A DNA stretch of 64,000 nt from a bacterium (lineage in GTDB: Bacteria; Patescibacteria; JAEDAM01; Absconditabacterales; Absconditicoccaceae): contig JAUMYK010000002.1 of assembly GCA_030528665.1 (NCBI GenBank), positions 9,289 to 73,288 on the forward strand, written 5' to 3'. Numbering within the stretch: position 1 is the stretch's first letter; the number at the start of each line of letters is the position of its first letter. Position numbers and translations under genes: made by a program. The notes beneath the pieces were generated by a model, which made no database searches, had not been told where the DNA came from, and worked only from the letters and a program-made list of their open reading frames with translations. Below are positions 53,647 to 61,787 of the stretch, one piece after another.

Positions 53647-54645
53647 TTATGCGAGTTCCAAAAGCAGGGATTTGACTGTGAGTCGGAAATAGCTATCGAT
53701 CATTTTCCCTGTTTTGATCTCGTATTCGATTTGGATCAAATGTTTAAAAAACCTGATGAGAAAGGCACGATGGGTTTTGAGGTTTCAGATCTGTTTGAGA
53801 TTTTTATTGACGACGAAGGGATGGAGCTTGGTCTGGGCGATGATTTCTTTGGCAGAAGTGATGCCTTTTTGATCAAAATCGAGGAGTGTAAGATAAATTT
53901 TGAGTCCTCGTGTAAGAAGCCCTGAGATTTCATTCCAGGATTTTCCATCTTTTTGCATTTTGTCCAGCGTAGCTACAGCGTGTTTGGGGTCGCTGAAGAG
54001 ATGATCAAAAATACTGAAGGCATCAGCCTCTACTTGACCAAAGCAATAGTAGTCGATCGCTTGGATGCTAATTTGGCTCTCGCCTTTTGCTTGGAGTCAG
54101 ATCTTGAGCTTTTGGCATTCGCTTTCGAGGCGGTACATATCGTTGCCGACCTTGAGGAGAAGGTATTTGCAGAGATCATCTGTGATGCTAAGCGGAGCCA
54201 GTTGCTCGGTGATAAAGGTTTTGAGCTGGGCTTCTTTGTAGAGGGAAAACTCTTTGATCTGGAGGTTGTCATTGCATCGTTTAAAGGCTTTGGTTCTTTT
54301 ATCAGGTTTATAACTTACAAAAATTACGAGCATATCTTCGCTGAGTTGTGGAGCATTGCGTTGGAAGGAGTCAAAAAAACTTTCGATTTTCTCAGCTGGA
54401 AGGGTATTGGTTTCATAGGTGTCTTTTGGTACTCCATAGCAAATGATCATTTTTTTGCTCACAAAGAGTCCGCCTGCATAGAGGGCTTGCTGGAGCTGTG
54501 CAGAGTCTCGATTTTGATTGGTAAATTCAAAAAGTGCATCAGCTCCATATTTCTCGACAAAAGAGGCTTTCCATTTGGTGAGCTGGGTATTGAGGGTATA
54601 GGAATTTTCTCCGTGAAAGAGGAATGCAGAACTGAGCATCAGCAT
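53647..54645 (-). CDS. holA: DNA polymerase III delta subunit
   Basis: 332 residues from ATG 54643-54645 (a second ATG is two codons later). The N-terminal SAFLFHGENSYTLNTQL corresponds to the FLxGExxYL start of HolA. The middle has EDMLVIFVSYKPDKRTKAFK and LAPLSITDDLCKYLLLKVGNDMYRLESECQKL. The C-terminal collar domain includes DAFSIFDHLFSDPKHAVATLDKM and the NEISGLLT-x-GLKIYL segment, where x is CGA and CPR homologues often have Trp. UGA encodes Gly in KIGLQAKG. Loads the beta clamp. First gene of a three-gene minus-strand operon. Confidence 0.87.
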
Positions 54646-54770
54646 ATGAGCAAGCTAAAAGACAATGCCTTGAGTGTAGGAATTTTAGGCTGATTTTCAA
54701 GCTCAACCCTCCCAAAGCATATTCTGATTTTCAACTTTTTTCTTTTTAGTGTAAAAAAGTCAGAAAGCTC

Positions 54771-54799
54771 TTGATTTTTGGGGAGGGCTTGAGTATATT
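54771..54799 (+). promoter_or_regulatory. Putative promoter, TTGATT-N17-TATATT
   Basis: TTGATT (54771-54776) and TATATT (54794-54799). The spacer ends in GCTTGAG like the site at 12639-12667. Confidence 0.5.
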
Positions 54800-54826
54800 T
54801 CTTGCTACAAATAAAAATTCATTCTT

Positions 54827-55231
54827 ATGGTACACATTATTGAGAGAAAAGAGCAGACAATTGGAACAATTGCAGATTTGGGGATTTCTTGTATTCTTGT
54901 GCCTGTTTCGGTACGAGGAGCATTAGAGATGGACTTGCTTAATAAGCTATTTGATTTACCATCAAGTCGCTGCCAGGCTTGTGATGAGTATATTCAGATA
55001 CCTAAAGGTATTGGAGCTTCCTGCGTGTTGGTTCCTTGCTATGATGAGGATTCTATGCGATTTGAGTATGATCGCCTGATAAAGGAGCTGCTCAATCGAA
55101 GGGAGGAAGGTATTGCTTTGGTTTACAAGCAGGAGGTATTTGACTTTCTGTTTGGTGAGCAGGTATTTTGTAAGCTCAAACTCGAGCTTGAAAAAAGTCA
55201 TAAGCCTGTTACCTTGATTCTGTTGAATTAA
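54827..55231 (+). CDS. Cytoplasmic protein of unknown function
   Basis: 134 residues, ATG to TAA, no UGA. Alternating strands and helices (GTIADLGISCILVPVSV, ASCVLVPCYDEDSM, YDRLIKELLN) with four cysteines. The order strand, GAL-x-MDLLNKLF helix, CDEYIQIPKG, strand is faintly like a macro domain, but the key Asn/Gly residues are not evident, so no name is given. CGA occurs in VSV-x-GALEMD and LLN-x-REEG. It has its own promoter-like site and terminator. Confidence 0.6.
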   Translation: MVHIIERKEQTIGTIADLGISCILVPVSVRGALEMDLLNKLFDLPSSRCQACDEYIQIPKGIGASCVLVPCYDEDSMRFEYDRLIKELLNRREEGIALVYKQEVFDFLFGEQVFCKLKLELEKSHKPVTLILLN

Positions 55232-55242
55232 GTTGTTTGCCG

Positions 55243-55276
55243 AGATCCTGGGGGTATGACCTCAGGATTTTCTTTT
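55243..55276 (+). terminator. Intrinsic terminator
   Basis: ATCCTG and CAGGAT flank a 12-nt loop, followed by TTTTCTTTT. Confidence 0.7.
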
Positions 55277-55357
55277 GGATCCAAAAAAATGTTGCACTAC
55301 TTGATTTTGGAGGATGATTGTGTATAGTGGGGTGGTATTTTTATTTTGAGATCTAAG

Positions 55358-55570
55358 ATGGGGCTTGAGGAGAAATTGCATCAAAAGATGGTGGCGATCG
55401 TGCTTGGTGGCGTGGCAAAAATTGATCAAGCACCCAAAAAGACACTACTGCGTGGGATGAAAGATGCTTTGCGTATGAGGTGGCAGAGAATCAGCTCGTT
55501 TTTTCGTTCGTGAATTGAGGAGCTTAAAAGAGATATACAAAAGAAGAAAAAAACTGATCTTGATGATTAG
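55358..55570 (+). CDS. Small basic helical protein, unknown
   Basis: 70 residues, ATG 55358 to TAG, with one UGA glycine (FFRSGIEELK). Rich in Lys and Arg, predicted helices (GLEEKLHQKMVAIVLGGVA, MKDALRMRWQRI). No family recognised. Compact gene between two terminators. Confidence 0.55.
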
Positions 55571-55600
55571 GCTACCCTTTGCTATATGGTAGTCTTTTTT
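55569..55600 (+). terminator. Intrinsic terminator
   Basis: GGCTACC and GGTAGTC (one G-U) flank 11 bases, followed by six T residues. Confidence 0.75.
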
Positions 55601-55655
55601 GTGCGAGGGAAAATGAGGAAGGAATTCTGATTTTTAATTTTTTTTAAAGGGAGTG

Positions 55656-56345
55656 ATGCAAAGAGGAATGCTTGTTGTGATTGATGGAACGGATGGAAGT
55701 GGAAAGAAAACGCAAACTGAGCTTTTGGTAGCGAGATTAAGGGATGAGGGAATCGCAGTAGAGAAGATTGATTTTCCGCAGTATGGGAAAAAATCTGCAG
55801 CTCCTACCGAAGAATATCTCAATGGAGTCTATGGTGATGCTTCTCAAATTACTGCATATCAGGCCTCAATTCTCTATGCGGTGGATAGATTTGATGCTTC
55901 GTTTCAGATCAAAAAATGGCTGGATGAGGGAAAGGTTGTGGTGTCAGATCGCTATGTCTCAGCAAATATGGGGCATCAAGCTGGAAAAATTCTTGATTTG
56001 CAAGAAAGGGAGCGTTTTTTGGAATGGGTTGAGGAGCTGGAATATGGGATTTTCGCGATTCCGAGACCAGATTTACAATTTTTTCTGTATGTGGATCCTG
56101 AGCTGAGCAGACAGCAGGCACTCAAGGTTGAGAAATGCAATATGGACAAGGCAAAAGATATTCACGAAAATGATGCTCAGCATATGCTCAATGCAAGTGA
56201 GGCGTTTCGTTATGTCGCTGAAAAATATGGATGGGAGCAGATTGACTGTATGAAAGCTGGAGAGATGAGGTCGAGAGCAGAGATTGCAGAGGAGTTGTAC
56301 CAGCGTTTTAGCACTTTGTATCTGGAGCGTGCTGGCTCTTTCTAA
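55656..56345 (+). CDS. tmk: Thymidylate kinase
   Basis: 229 residues from ATG 55656, preceded by a good AAAGGGAG site. The P-loop is VIDGTDGSGKKTQ (residues 7-19), the DR motif is VVSDRYVSANMGHQ with Arg as CGC, and the LID region contains the AKDIHENDAQHM stretch. No UGA, stop TAA. Phosphorylates dTMP to dTDP. The 229-residue length and the IDFPQYGKKS motif resemble the eukaryote/archaea-like thymidylate kinases seen in CPR. Confidence 0.93.
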   Translation: MQRGMLVVIDGTDGSGKKTQTELLVARLRDEGIAVEKIDFPQYGKKSAAPTEEYLNGVYGDASQITAYQASILYAVDRFDASFQIKKWLDEGKVVVSDRYVSANMGHQAGKILDLQERERFLEWVEELEYGIFAIPRPDLQFFLYVDPELSRQQALKVEKCNMDKAKDIHENDAQHMLNASEAFRYVAEKYGWEQIDCMKAGEMRSRAEIAEELYQRFSTLYLERAGSF

Positions 56346-56421
56346 AAAGTGATCTTAGTCTTGAAAAAAAGGCTCAATTGCGTATCTTTAGCTCAGCGTT
56401 TTATTTTTTTTATATAGTGAG

Positions 56422-56991
56422 ATGAGAATTCCAATTTGAATTTCCAATAGACATGTACATCTTTCGCAGGCGGATGCGAATACCTTGTTTGGTTCTAATT
56501 ATCAATTGACTCCTATGAAGGAATTATCGCAGCCTGGACAGTATGCCTGTGAAGAGGTTTTGACGATCAAAGGTCCTAAATGAGAACTCTCAAAAGTCAG
56601 AATTTTATGACCCTACAGAAAATTTACCCAAGTCGAGATTATGATGGGGGACAATTTCAAGCTCGGAACCAATGCTCCGATTAGAGAATCAGGGCATTTA
56701 GAGGGGTCGGAAGCGATTACTTTGATTGGTCCTCAGGGAGAAGTCCAATTGCAACAAGGGCTTATCGTAGCCAAGAGGCATATTCATATGAGTGTGGCAG
56801 ATGCTCAGAATTTTGGAGTGCAGGATGGACAGCTTGTCAAGGTTAAGACTAATGGGATTAGAGCTTTGGTGTTTGATGAGGTAGTGATTAGGGTTGATGA
56901 TCGTTTTGCCTTGGATATGCATATTGATGTGGAAGAAGGGAATGCTGCAGGACTTAAGCAGGGAGACTGGGGTACTTTGATCTTGGAATAA
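56422..56991 (+). CDS. pduL: Phosphate propanoyl/acetyltransferase PduL
   Basis: 189 residues once three UGA glycines are read (PIGISNRHVHLS, GPKGELSKVRILGPYR). Both halves of the PduL duplication show zinc-binding HxH motifs: SNRHVHLSQAD near residue 9 and AKRHIHMSVADA near residue 118. LSQPGQYA, FTQVEI, LGTNAPIRESG and HIDVEEGNAAGL complete the signature. Converts acetyl-CoA and phosphate to acetyl phosphate, fitting a fermentative route from PflA-activated pyruvate cleavage. It lies 55 nt before glyA. No microcompartment shell genes are nearby. Confidence 0.95.
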
Positions 56992-57046
56992 TTGTAAGGT
57001 GGGGAGCAGGTTTTTCCCCTTTTATTTTTGTAAAGGCAAGCAAAAA

Positions 57047-58312
57047 ATGGAAAAAAATCAGAATGTTGTGGTGGATTTAATTGCTTTGGAAGCAAGCAGG
57101 CAACACAATGCGATCGAGCTGATCGCGAGCGAAAACTATCAATCCAAAGCGGTATTGCAGACACAGTCCTCTGTTTTTGCTAATAAGTATGCAGAAGGTT
57201 TCCCTGGAAGAAGGTACTATGGAGGACAGGAAAATACGGACAAGCTTGAGGCTTATACGATTGAGCTTGCTAAAAAAATTTTTAGAGCTGATCATGCCAA
57301 TGTTCAAGCACTTTCTGGTGCTGCGGCTAATCTCTGTTTTTATACGGCTGTTATGGAGCCTGGTGATCATATTTTGGGTATGGGAATGGGGTTTGGAGGG
57401 CATCTGACCCATGGTGCGCCTGTGACCTTTATTTCCAAAGTATTTCAGTTTCATAGCTATGGAACTTTAGAGGATGGGAGTATTGATTTTGATCAAGTTC
57501 GTAGTTTGGCACTCGAGTTTCGCCCAAAAGTGATTTTGGCTGGATTTAGTGCCTATCCTAGGGAGTTGGAGTATCAGAAATTTGTTGAAATTGCCAATGA
57601 GGTAGGAGCGATTGCCTATGCAGATATTTCGCATATTGCTGGATTTATTGCTGCAGGATTGCTCAAAAATCCACTAGACTATGGATTTCACGCGATGATG
57701 ACGACGACACATAAATCTTTGCGTGGACCGAGAGGGGCTTTGATTTTAAGTAGAGGAGTGGTGGGAAATCCGCTCAAAAAACCTGAACCAAGCATCGAAA
57801 ATCTTCCAACCAGAATTGATCGTGCAGTTTTCCCTGGAATGCAAGGATGACCTCATATGCATACGATCGCTGCGATTGCAGTTGCACTGGAAGAGGTTCA
57901 GACTCCAGATTTTTTGCACTATGCAGAGCAGACCTTGGTCAATGCTCAAGTATTAGCAGAGGAATTTCGCAGTTTAGGGTATCAATTGGTAACTGGTGGT
58001 ACTGAAAATCATATGGTTATCTTGGATTTTTCAGCAGAGGAGTATGATGGAGGTGAGATAGAACAGCTGCTTGATAGGGTTGGAATCTCAGTATCCAAGT
58101 CTTTGATTCCTAATGATGCTCGCCCTGCATTTCGCCCTTCGGGACTAAGGATTGGGATGCCTGCGATGACTACAAGAGGGGTCAAGGCTGATGCGGTAAA
58201 GCAGATTGTACATTTTATTGATCGTGCGATCAAAGCAAGGAAAGATGAACAAATTTTGGCAGTCTTAAAAAGGGAAATTCAGGATTTTGCACAGCAATTT
58301 CCTTTGCCCTAG
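57047..58312 (+). CDS. glyA: Serine hydroxymethyltransferase
   Basis: 421 residues from ATG 57047. RQHNAIELIASENYQS, EGFPGRRYYGGQENTD, the PLP lysine in TTTHKSLRGPRGAL, FPGMQGGPHMH and RIGMPAMTTRG are all present. The second Gly of FPGMQGG is UGA (57848-57850), which is direct evidence for UGA = Gly at an invariant site. Arg in EFRPK and other conserved sites is CGC or AGA. Interconverts serine and glycine with tetrahydrofolate, supplying the glycine that this code uses heavily. Confidence 0.97.
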
Positions 58313-58332
58313 TGTTTTTGTGCAGAAAATCC

Positions 58333-58360
58333 TTGCATTTATGCCTCAAATAGCTACAAT
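58333..58360 (+). promoter_or_regulatory. Putative promoter, TTGCAT-N16-TACAAT
   Basis: TTGCAT (58333-58338) and TACAAT (58355-58360) lie 52 nt before the gene at 58412. Confidence 0.6.
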
Positions 58361-58411
58361 GACCCAAAATGAGAAACAAAAAAGCCTTTTATCACTTGAG
58401 AAACTAACGCT

Positions 58412-58975
58412 ATGATCTTATTCAATTTTCAAGAATTTATCTCCGAGATGAGGGAGAAAGAGGATAAAAAAGAAATTGTGGAGAAGTATGAAAAGCTTTA
58501 TGGTCCGATTCAGGGAGATATTTATGAGCAGGTATGGTATACTGAGTATTTGAGTAAATTTTTGCCAGCGAGCTTTGTAACGCCTGAGGAGTTAGGGAAT
58601 GATTTTGATTGGGATTTGCTTCAAAAGTTGGTACTTGGTTCGTTTTCAAGTGATTATGAGCTGAAATTTGACACAGAAAAGGGGCAAAATGAGTTGTATA
58701 TCGCTGTAAAAAGTGGAGATCAGAGTGTAGTTAAGACCGTATCAGAACTTTGGTCATTTCAGGTATTGAGATTGTATGAGATTTATATTGAAGAGCAGCT
58801 CAATTTGCATATTCTTAGAGGAGAAGATCACGAGGAAGGTGCAATTGATGCTGAGAGAGAAATGAGATTGAAAAAATGGAAAGCGGTTTTGGATACGCTG
58901 GATAGAACGCAGTTGGCAGAGGAGACTAGGGCTTCTCAAGAAGAAATGCTTGGGGATTTGCTTGGTCAGCTCTAG
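58412..58975 (+). CDS. Acidic helical protein, unknown function
   Basis: 187 residues, ATG to TAG, no UGA. Strongly charged and helical (EFISEMREKEDKKEIVEKY, LNLHILRGEDHEEGAIDAER), no signal peptide, no recognised domain. Central VWYTEYLSKFLP and FDWDLLQKLVLGSFSSDY segments look conserved-like. It is the only gene behind a good TTGCAT promoter. Confidence 0.6.
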   Translation: MILFNFQEFISEMREKEDKKEIVEKYEKLYGPIQGDIYEQVWYTEYLSKFLPASFVTPEELGNDFDWDLLQKLVLGSFSSDYELKFDTEKGQNELYIAVKSGDQSVVKTVSELWSFQVLRLYEIYIEEQLNLHILRGEDHEEGAIDAEREMRLKKWKAVLDTLDRTQLAEETRASQEEMLGDLLGQL

Positions 58976-59481
58976 TCTGGAGCTTGTACTTTGTATGCTA
59001 GGAAATCTGAGGTGGAGGCTTCAGATTTTTTGTTAGGCATAAAGTTTTGTCATTCTGGGGTTGATCTAGTTCCCTCTGCCTCGTTTCGTTCGGTGGCTAC
59101 TTCATTTTTATAGTTCAGAATCTAGAGTGAAGAGTGGTAATTGCTTGTCATTCCAGACTTGATTTTTCCTGTCATTCCGGACTTGATCTGTAATCTCTAG
59201 CTCCCTCCGCCTCGCTTCGCTCAGCACCTCCCTCACTGAGGGAGGACTCAGCCTGTGGGATTGGATGCTGGAAGTTCCTCCTCGATGAGGGGGATGCCCG
59301 CAGGGCAGGGGGAGCTTTTGTTTATTTCTCTGTCATTCCGGACTTGATCCGGAATCTCATCCGCAATCTAGATCCTGAATCAAGTTCAGGATGACAAATC
59401 AAGTTCCTCGCAACTTCGTGTGGGGCAGGTCGGGTGAGCTTCCTTTATTCTGTGACTTTTTGTCAGTTGCTTGATTTTGAC
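58976..59481. repeat. Gene-free stretch with dispersed repeats
   Basis: From 59040 to 59440 the same units occur as at 24 kb and 52 kb: CATTCCGGACTTGATC, CCTCGCTTCGCTCAGCACC / GAGGGAGGACTCAGCC, GATGCCCGCAGGGCAGGGGG, and GATCCTGAATCAAGTTCAGG. No coding frame is supported. Confidence 0.65.
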
Positions 59482-59509
59482 TTGCAATTGGGCTTGTTTT
59501 TCCTATAAG
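59482..59509 (+). promoter_or_regulatory. Putative promoter, TTGCAA-N16-TATAAG
   Basis: TTGCAA (59482-59487) and TATAAG (59504-59509) predict a start at about 59515, exactly the base where the outer stem of the candidate RNA begins. Confidence 0.65.
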
Positions 59510-59513
59510 GGAG

Positions 59514-59693
59514 TTGCTAACGAATATATACCATCTCTTTTTTTGATAAGAGGAGTTCTTCATAGACTCTTTTCGCAATATGAAAGTTCAAACGAAAAAC
59601 ATGACATCATAGTCTTTGAGAATTTCGTTTGTCTTCTTTGCGAAAAGAGATATTTGGTAATTCGTTAGCACCAGAGATTATGGTGTCTTTTTT
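59514..59693 (+). ncRNA. Candidate structured small RNA, 6S-like architecture
   Basis: About 180 nt between a promoter and a terminator. The ends pair (TGCTAACGAA 59515-59524 with TTCGTTAGCA 59661-59670), an open middle region follows with a small left-side hairpin, then a long inner hairpin (CTCTTTTCGCAA 59567-59578 with 59638-59649, and CAAACGAAA 59589-59597 with 59623-59631) and a 25-nt terminal loop. A closing stem, central bubble and long terminal stem of this length recall 6S RNA, the RNA polymerase inhibitor. A final CACC/GGTG hairpin with a T-tract ends it at about 59693. An open frame across it is not coding-like. Confidence 0.5.
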
Positions 59694-59748
59694 ATTTATA
59701 CATAAAAAAGATGCAAAAAATCTGATTTTTATTTCTTTTTTCTCTAGT

Positions 59749-60741
59749 ATGAAAATTAAACACTTTCTAGGATTGCTGCTCATTTGAGGAGTTATTGGAG
59801 TGATTGCCTATAATGTAGGTGCTAATACGAACTATCTGAGTAGTACACAAACGACATTTACTGATCTGGTAAGTACGAACCATCACAAGCAGCTCAAAGC
59901 TCCAATGCGAGATGCGATGATCAATAAGCTCTCCCATTGGGCAAAAAATCATGAAATGAGACTGCAAACCTATGCTCAGTCTACTAATTACCCTCATTTA
60001 ACTGATGATCAGCTTGCATTTGGTAGTTATCTTTCGACAAAAAATAACAATATGTTGACTGCTCCGATGCGAGATGGGTTGATGGGGGATTTCACAAATG
60101 TTATTACCAATCATGAGATGAGGCTTAGATGTATCCAAGATGGAAGCTGTTTAAAAGCTCAGTCGACAGAGTCGCCTATTGGATCTGGGGAGGCGGTGCT
60201 TGTGGTTACTAATCCTTTGGATATGGTTTTTGGTGCTAATCAAACAGGTTCTTCTTATGCGAGGGCTTTAAAGCTTAAAGGGATAAATATTAGGCTTCAA
60301 GAGGATGATCCAAGACTCAGATACTATTCCAAAAATCCAAATATTATTCAACCTTATGGATCTGATACGGTTGCTGATTTTGTTCCTCTTACAGGGGGAA
60401 TTACTCAGGTTTGTGCGTATCTTATGGAAAATGGAAGAAAGATTGAATGATGTACAGTGGCTGTTGTTGGTAATGGGGCTAGCTCTAGTGGTTATTCGGA
60501 GTATTGTGAGCCACGACCAGAAGCGAGTTGTCATAATAGTTCATATGAAAATGTAGATTTGGCTTGTTGTGCATGGAGTCATAATGGTTATGCTGGACAT
60601 ACTCATATTAGTCCTCCACAATTTAATCATACTCGTTGTCCTAGTCATGCCTATATGATGGGAACTGTAGAAAATGGACAGTTTGTGGAAGCTACATGGA
60701 AGAATGGGCAATGGTCTCGCTGTTCGGTTTCATTCCCATAA
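59749..60741 (+). CDS. Secreted protein with two short repeats and Cys-rich C-terminus
   Basis: 330 residues from ATG 59749. Signal peptide MKIKHFLGLLLI, UGA-Gly, then GVIGVIAYNVGA. Two related segments follow (APMRD ... NHEMRL near residues 45-70, and again near 105-130), then a middle region (EAVLVVTNPLDMVFGANQTG) and, after a UGA glycine at 60448, a C-terminal domain with seven or more cysteines (YCEPRPEASCHNSSYENVDL, CCAWSHNGYAGHTHI). Likely exported and disulfide-bonded. No family recognised. Confidence 0.75.
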
Positions 60742-60759
60742 TATAATGTTTGTTATACT

Positions 60760-60793
60760 AAGCTCTCATCCTGCGATGGGAGCTTTTTTTCTT
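60760..60793 (+). terminator. Intrinsic terminator
   Basis: AAGCTCTCATC and GATGGGAGCTT form an 11-bp stem with a 4-nt loop and eight T residues. Confidence 0.9.
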
Positions 60794-60862
60794 ACCCAAA
60801 AAATAGAGGTCTATACTCTTCCTTTTGTAACTAGGAAAGTGCTCTTGCATTGATTGTCAAAG

Positions 60863-61255
60863 TTATGCAAAGACCATTGTTTGAGCTTCAGCTTTTTTTT
60901 CTTTGTGGAGTAAAATTTGCTCAATTGTTGCATTATCGAGTTGTCCAAGATCTTCAAATCCATATTCCTTGAGCTTTTCGTGAACTCTTGCAATTCTATG
61001 CGCTTCCTCCTTTTTTGCAAGATCAAGGCTATATTGGATTTGCATATGCATCCAAACTTCAGCACTAATCCCAAACGCCTCTCCGATACGAACTGCCAAC
61101 GCAGGAGTCAGATTTTTTTTACCTTTGATGATATTGTTGAGTTCCGGTGCAGAAATTCCAATGATATCTGCAAATTGTCTTTGAGTCCATCCTCTCGCTT
61201 CTAACTCTTCTCAGATCTCTTCTCAAGGATGGAAAAAGAATACTGGCTTGAACAT
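60863..61255 (-). CDS. higA: HigA-type antitoxin (XRE family)
   Basis: 130 residues from ATG 61253-61255. The N-terminus HPGEEIGEELEARGWTQRQF has both glycines as UGA, followed by ADIIGISAPELNNIIKGKKN and RIGEAFGISAEVWMHMQ, the VapI/HigA signature. Helix-turn-helix at residues 25-50. It lies 49 nt after the toxin gene, in the toxin-first order of higBA. It would neutralise HigB and repress the operon. Confidence 0.93.
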
Positions 61256-61304
61256 TAGAAAATAGATAAAAATTAAAAAGTTAATCCTCACAGAGAGGCA
61301 ACCA

Positions 61305-61616
61305 CTACCTGATGATCTCTTTGTAATGGTTGCTAATCTGTAAGATATCAACGACCAGAATTTCCCCATTTTTCCCAAAAGCAATCTCTAATCTTCGCTG
61401 ATCATTGAGCCTTATGCTCCAATGGTCTTGAATTTTCTCCAAATTAAATGACTTTTTGTTCCATAAGGAAAGAAAAGTGGTATCTGGAGCAGAGATAAAT
61501 ACTAGGACTTGACGATATTTCTTGAGGATAGGAAGAGAGAGCTTTGCCCTGATTTCTTCTTGTCTATCTCCAAGAGCAAGGAGTTCTAGCCTTGATGTGC
61601 TGAATTTTATCTGCAT
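61305..61616 (-). CDS. higB: HigB-type toxin (RelE superfamily)
   Basis: 103 residues from ATG 61614-61616 (an ATG three codons earlier, 61623-61625, is an alternative). The C-terminal signature WSIRLNDQ-x-RLEIAF has x = CGA (61395-61397). In HigB/GraT proteins this is the NDQWR motif, so Trp is expected and CGA = Trp explains it. EILVVDILQISNHYKE ends the domain. HigB toxins cut mRNA at the ribosome. The region is AT-rich upstream; longer readings to 61736 are unlikely. Confidence 0.9.
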   Translation of the reverse strand: MQIKFSTSRLELLALGDRQEEIRAKLSLPILKKYRQVLVFISAPDTTFLSLWNKKSFNLEKIQDHWSIRLNDQRRLEIAFGKNGEILVVDILQISNHYKEIIR

Positions 61617-61753
61617 TGAGCTCATAATGAGATAAAAGCACAGAACAATCAGATTTCTCTTCTTGTTCGTTATGTAATATACATAATTTTTCTTAACAAT
61701 CAAGAGAAAGTTATATTTTTTGCACAATTTCCCCAAAAATCCTGATTTTCCTC

Positions 61754-61781
61754 TTGCAATTTGCTCTAAAAATACTACACT
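61754..61781 (+). promoter_or_regulatory. Putative thrS promoter, TTGCAA-N16-TACACT
   Basis: TTGCAA (61754-61759) and TACACT (61776-61781), about 180 nt before the thrS start codon. Confidence 0.55.
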
Positions 61782-61787
61782 ATTTAG

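Noticed and set aside
54827..55231. Macro-domain assignment
   Set aside because: Only a vague strand-helix similarity; the ADP-ribose-binding Asn and Gly loops could not be identified.
59471..59668. ORF of 65 codons
   Set aside because: It coincides with the long inverted repeats of the candidate RNA and starts before the promoter -10 box.
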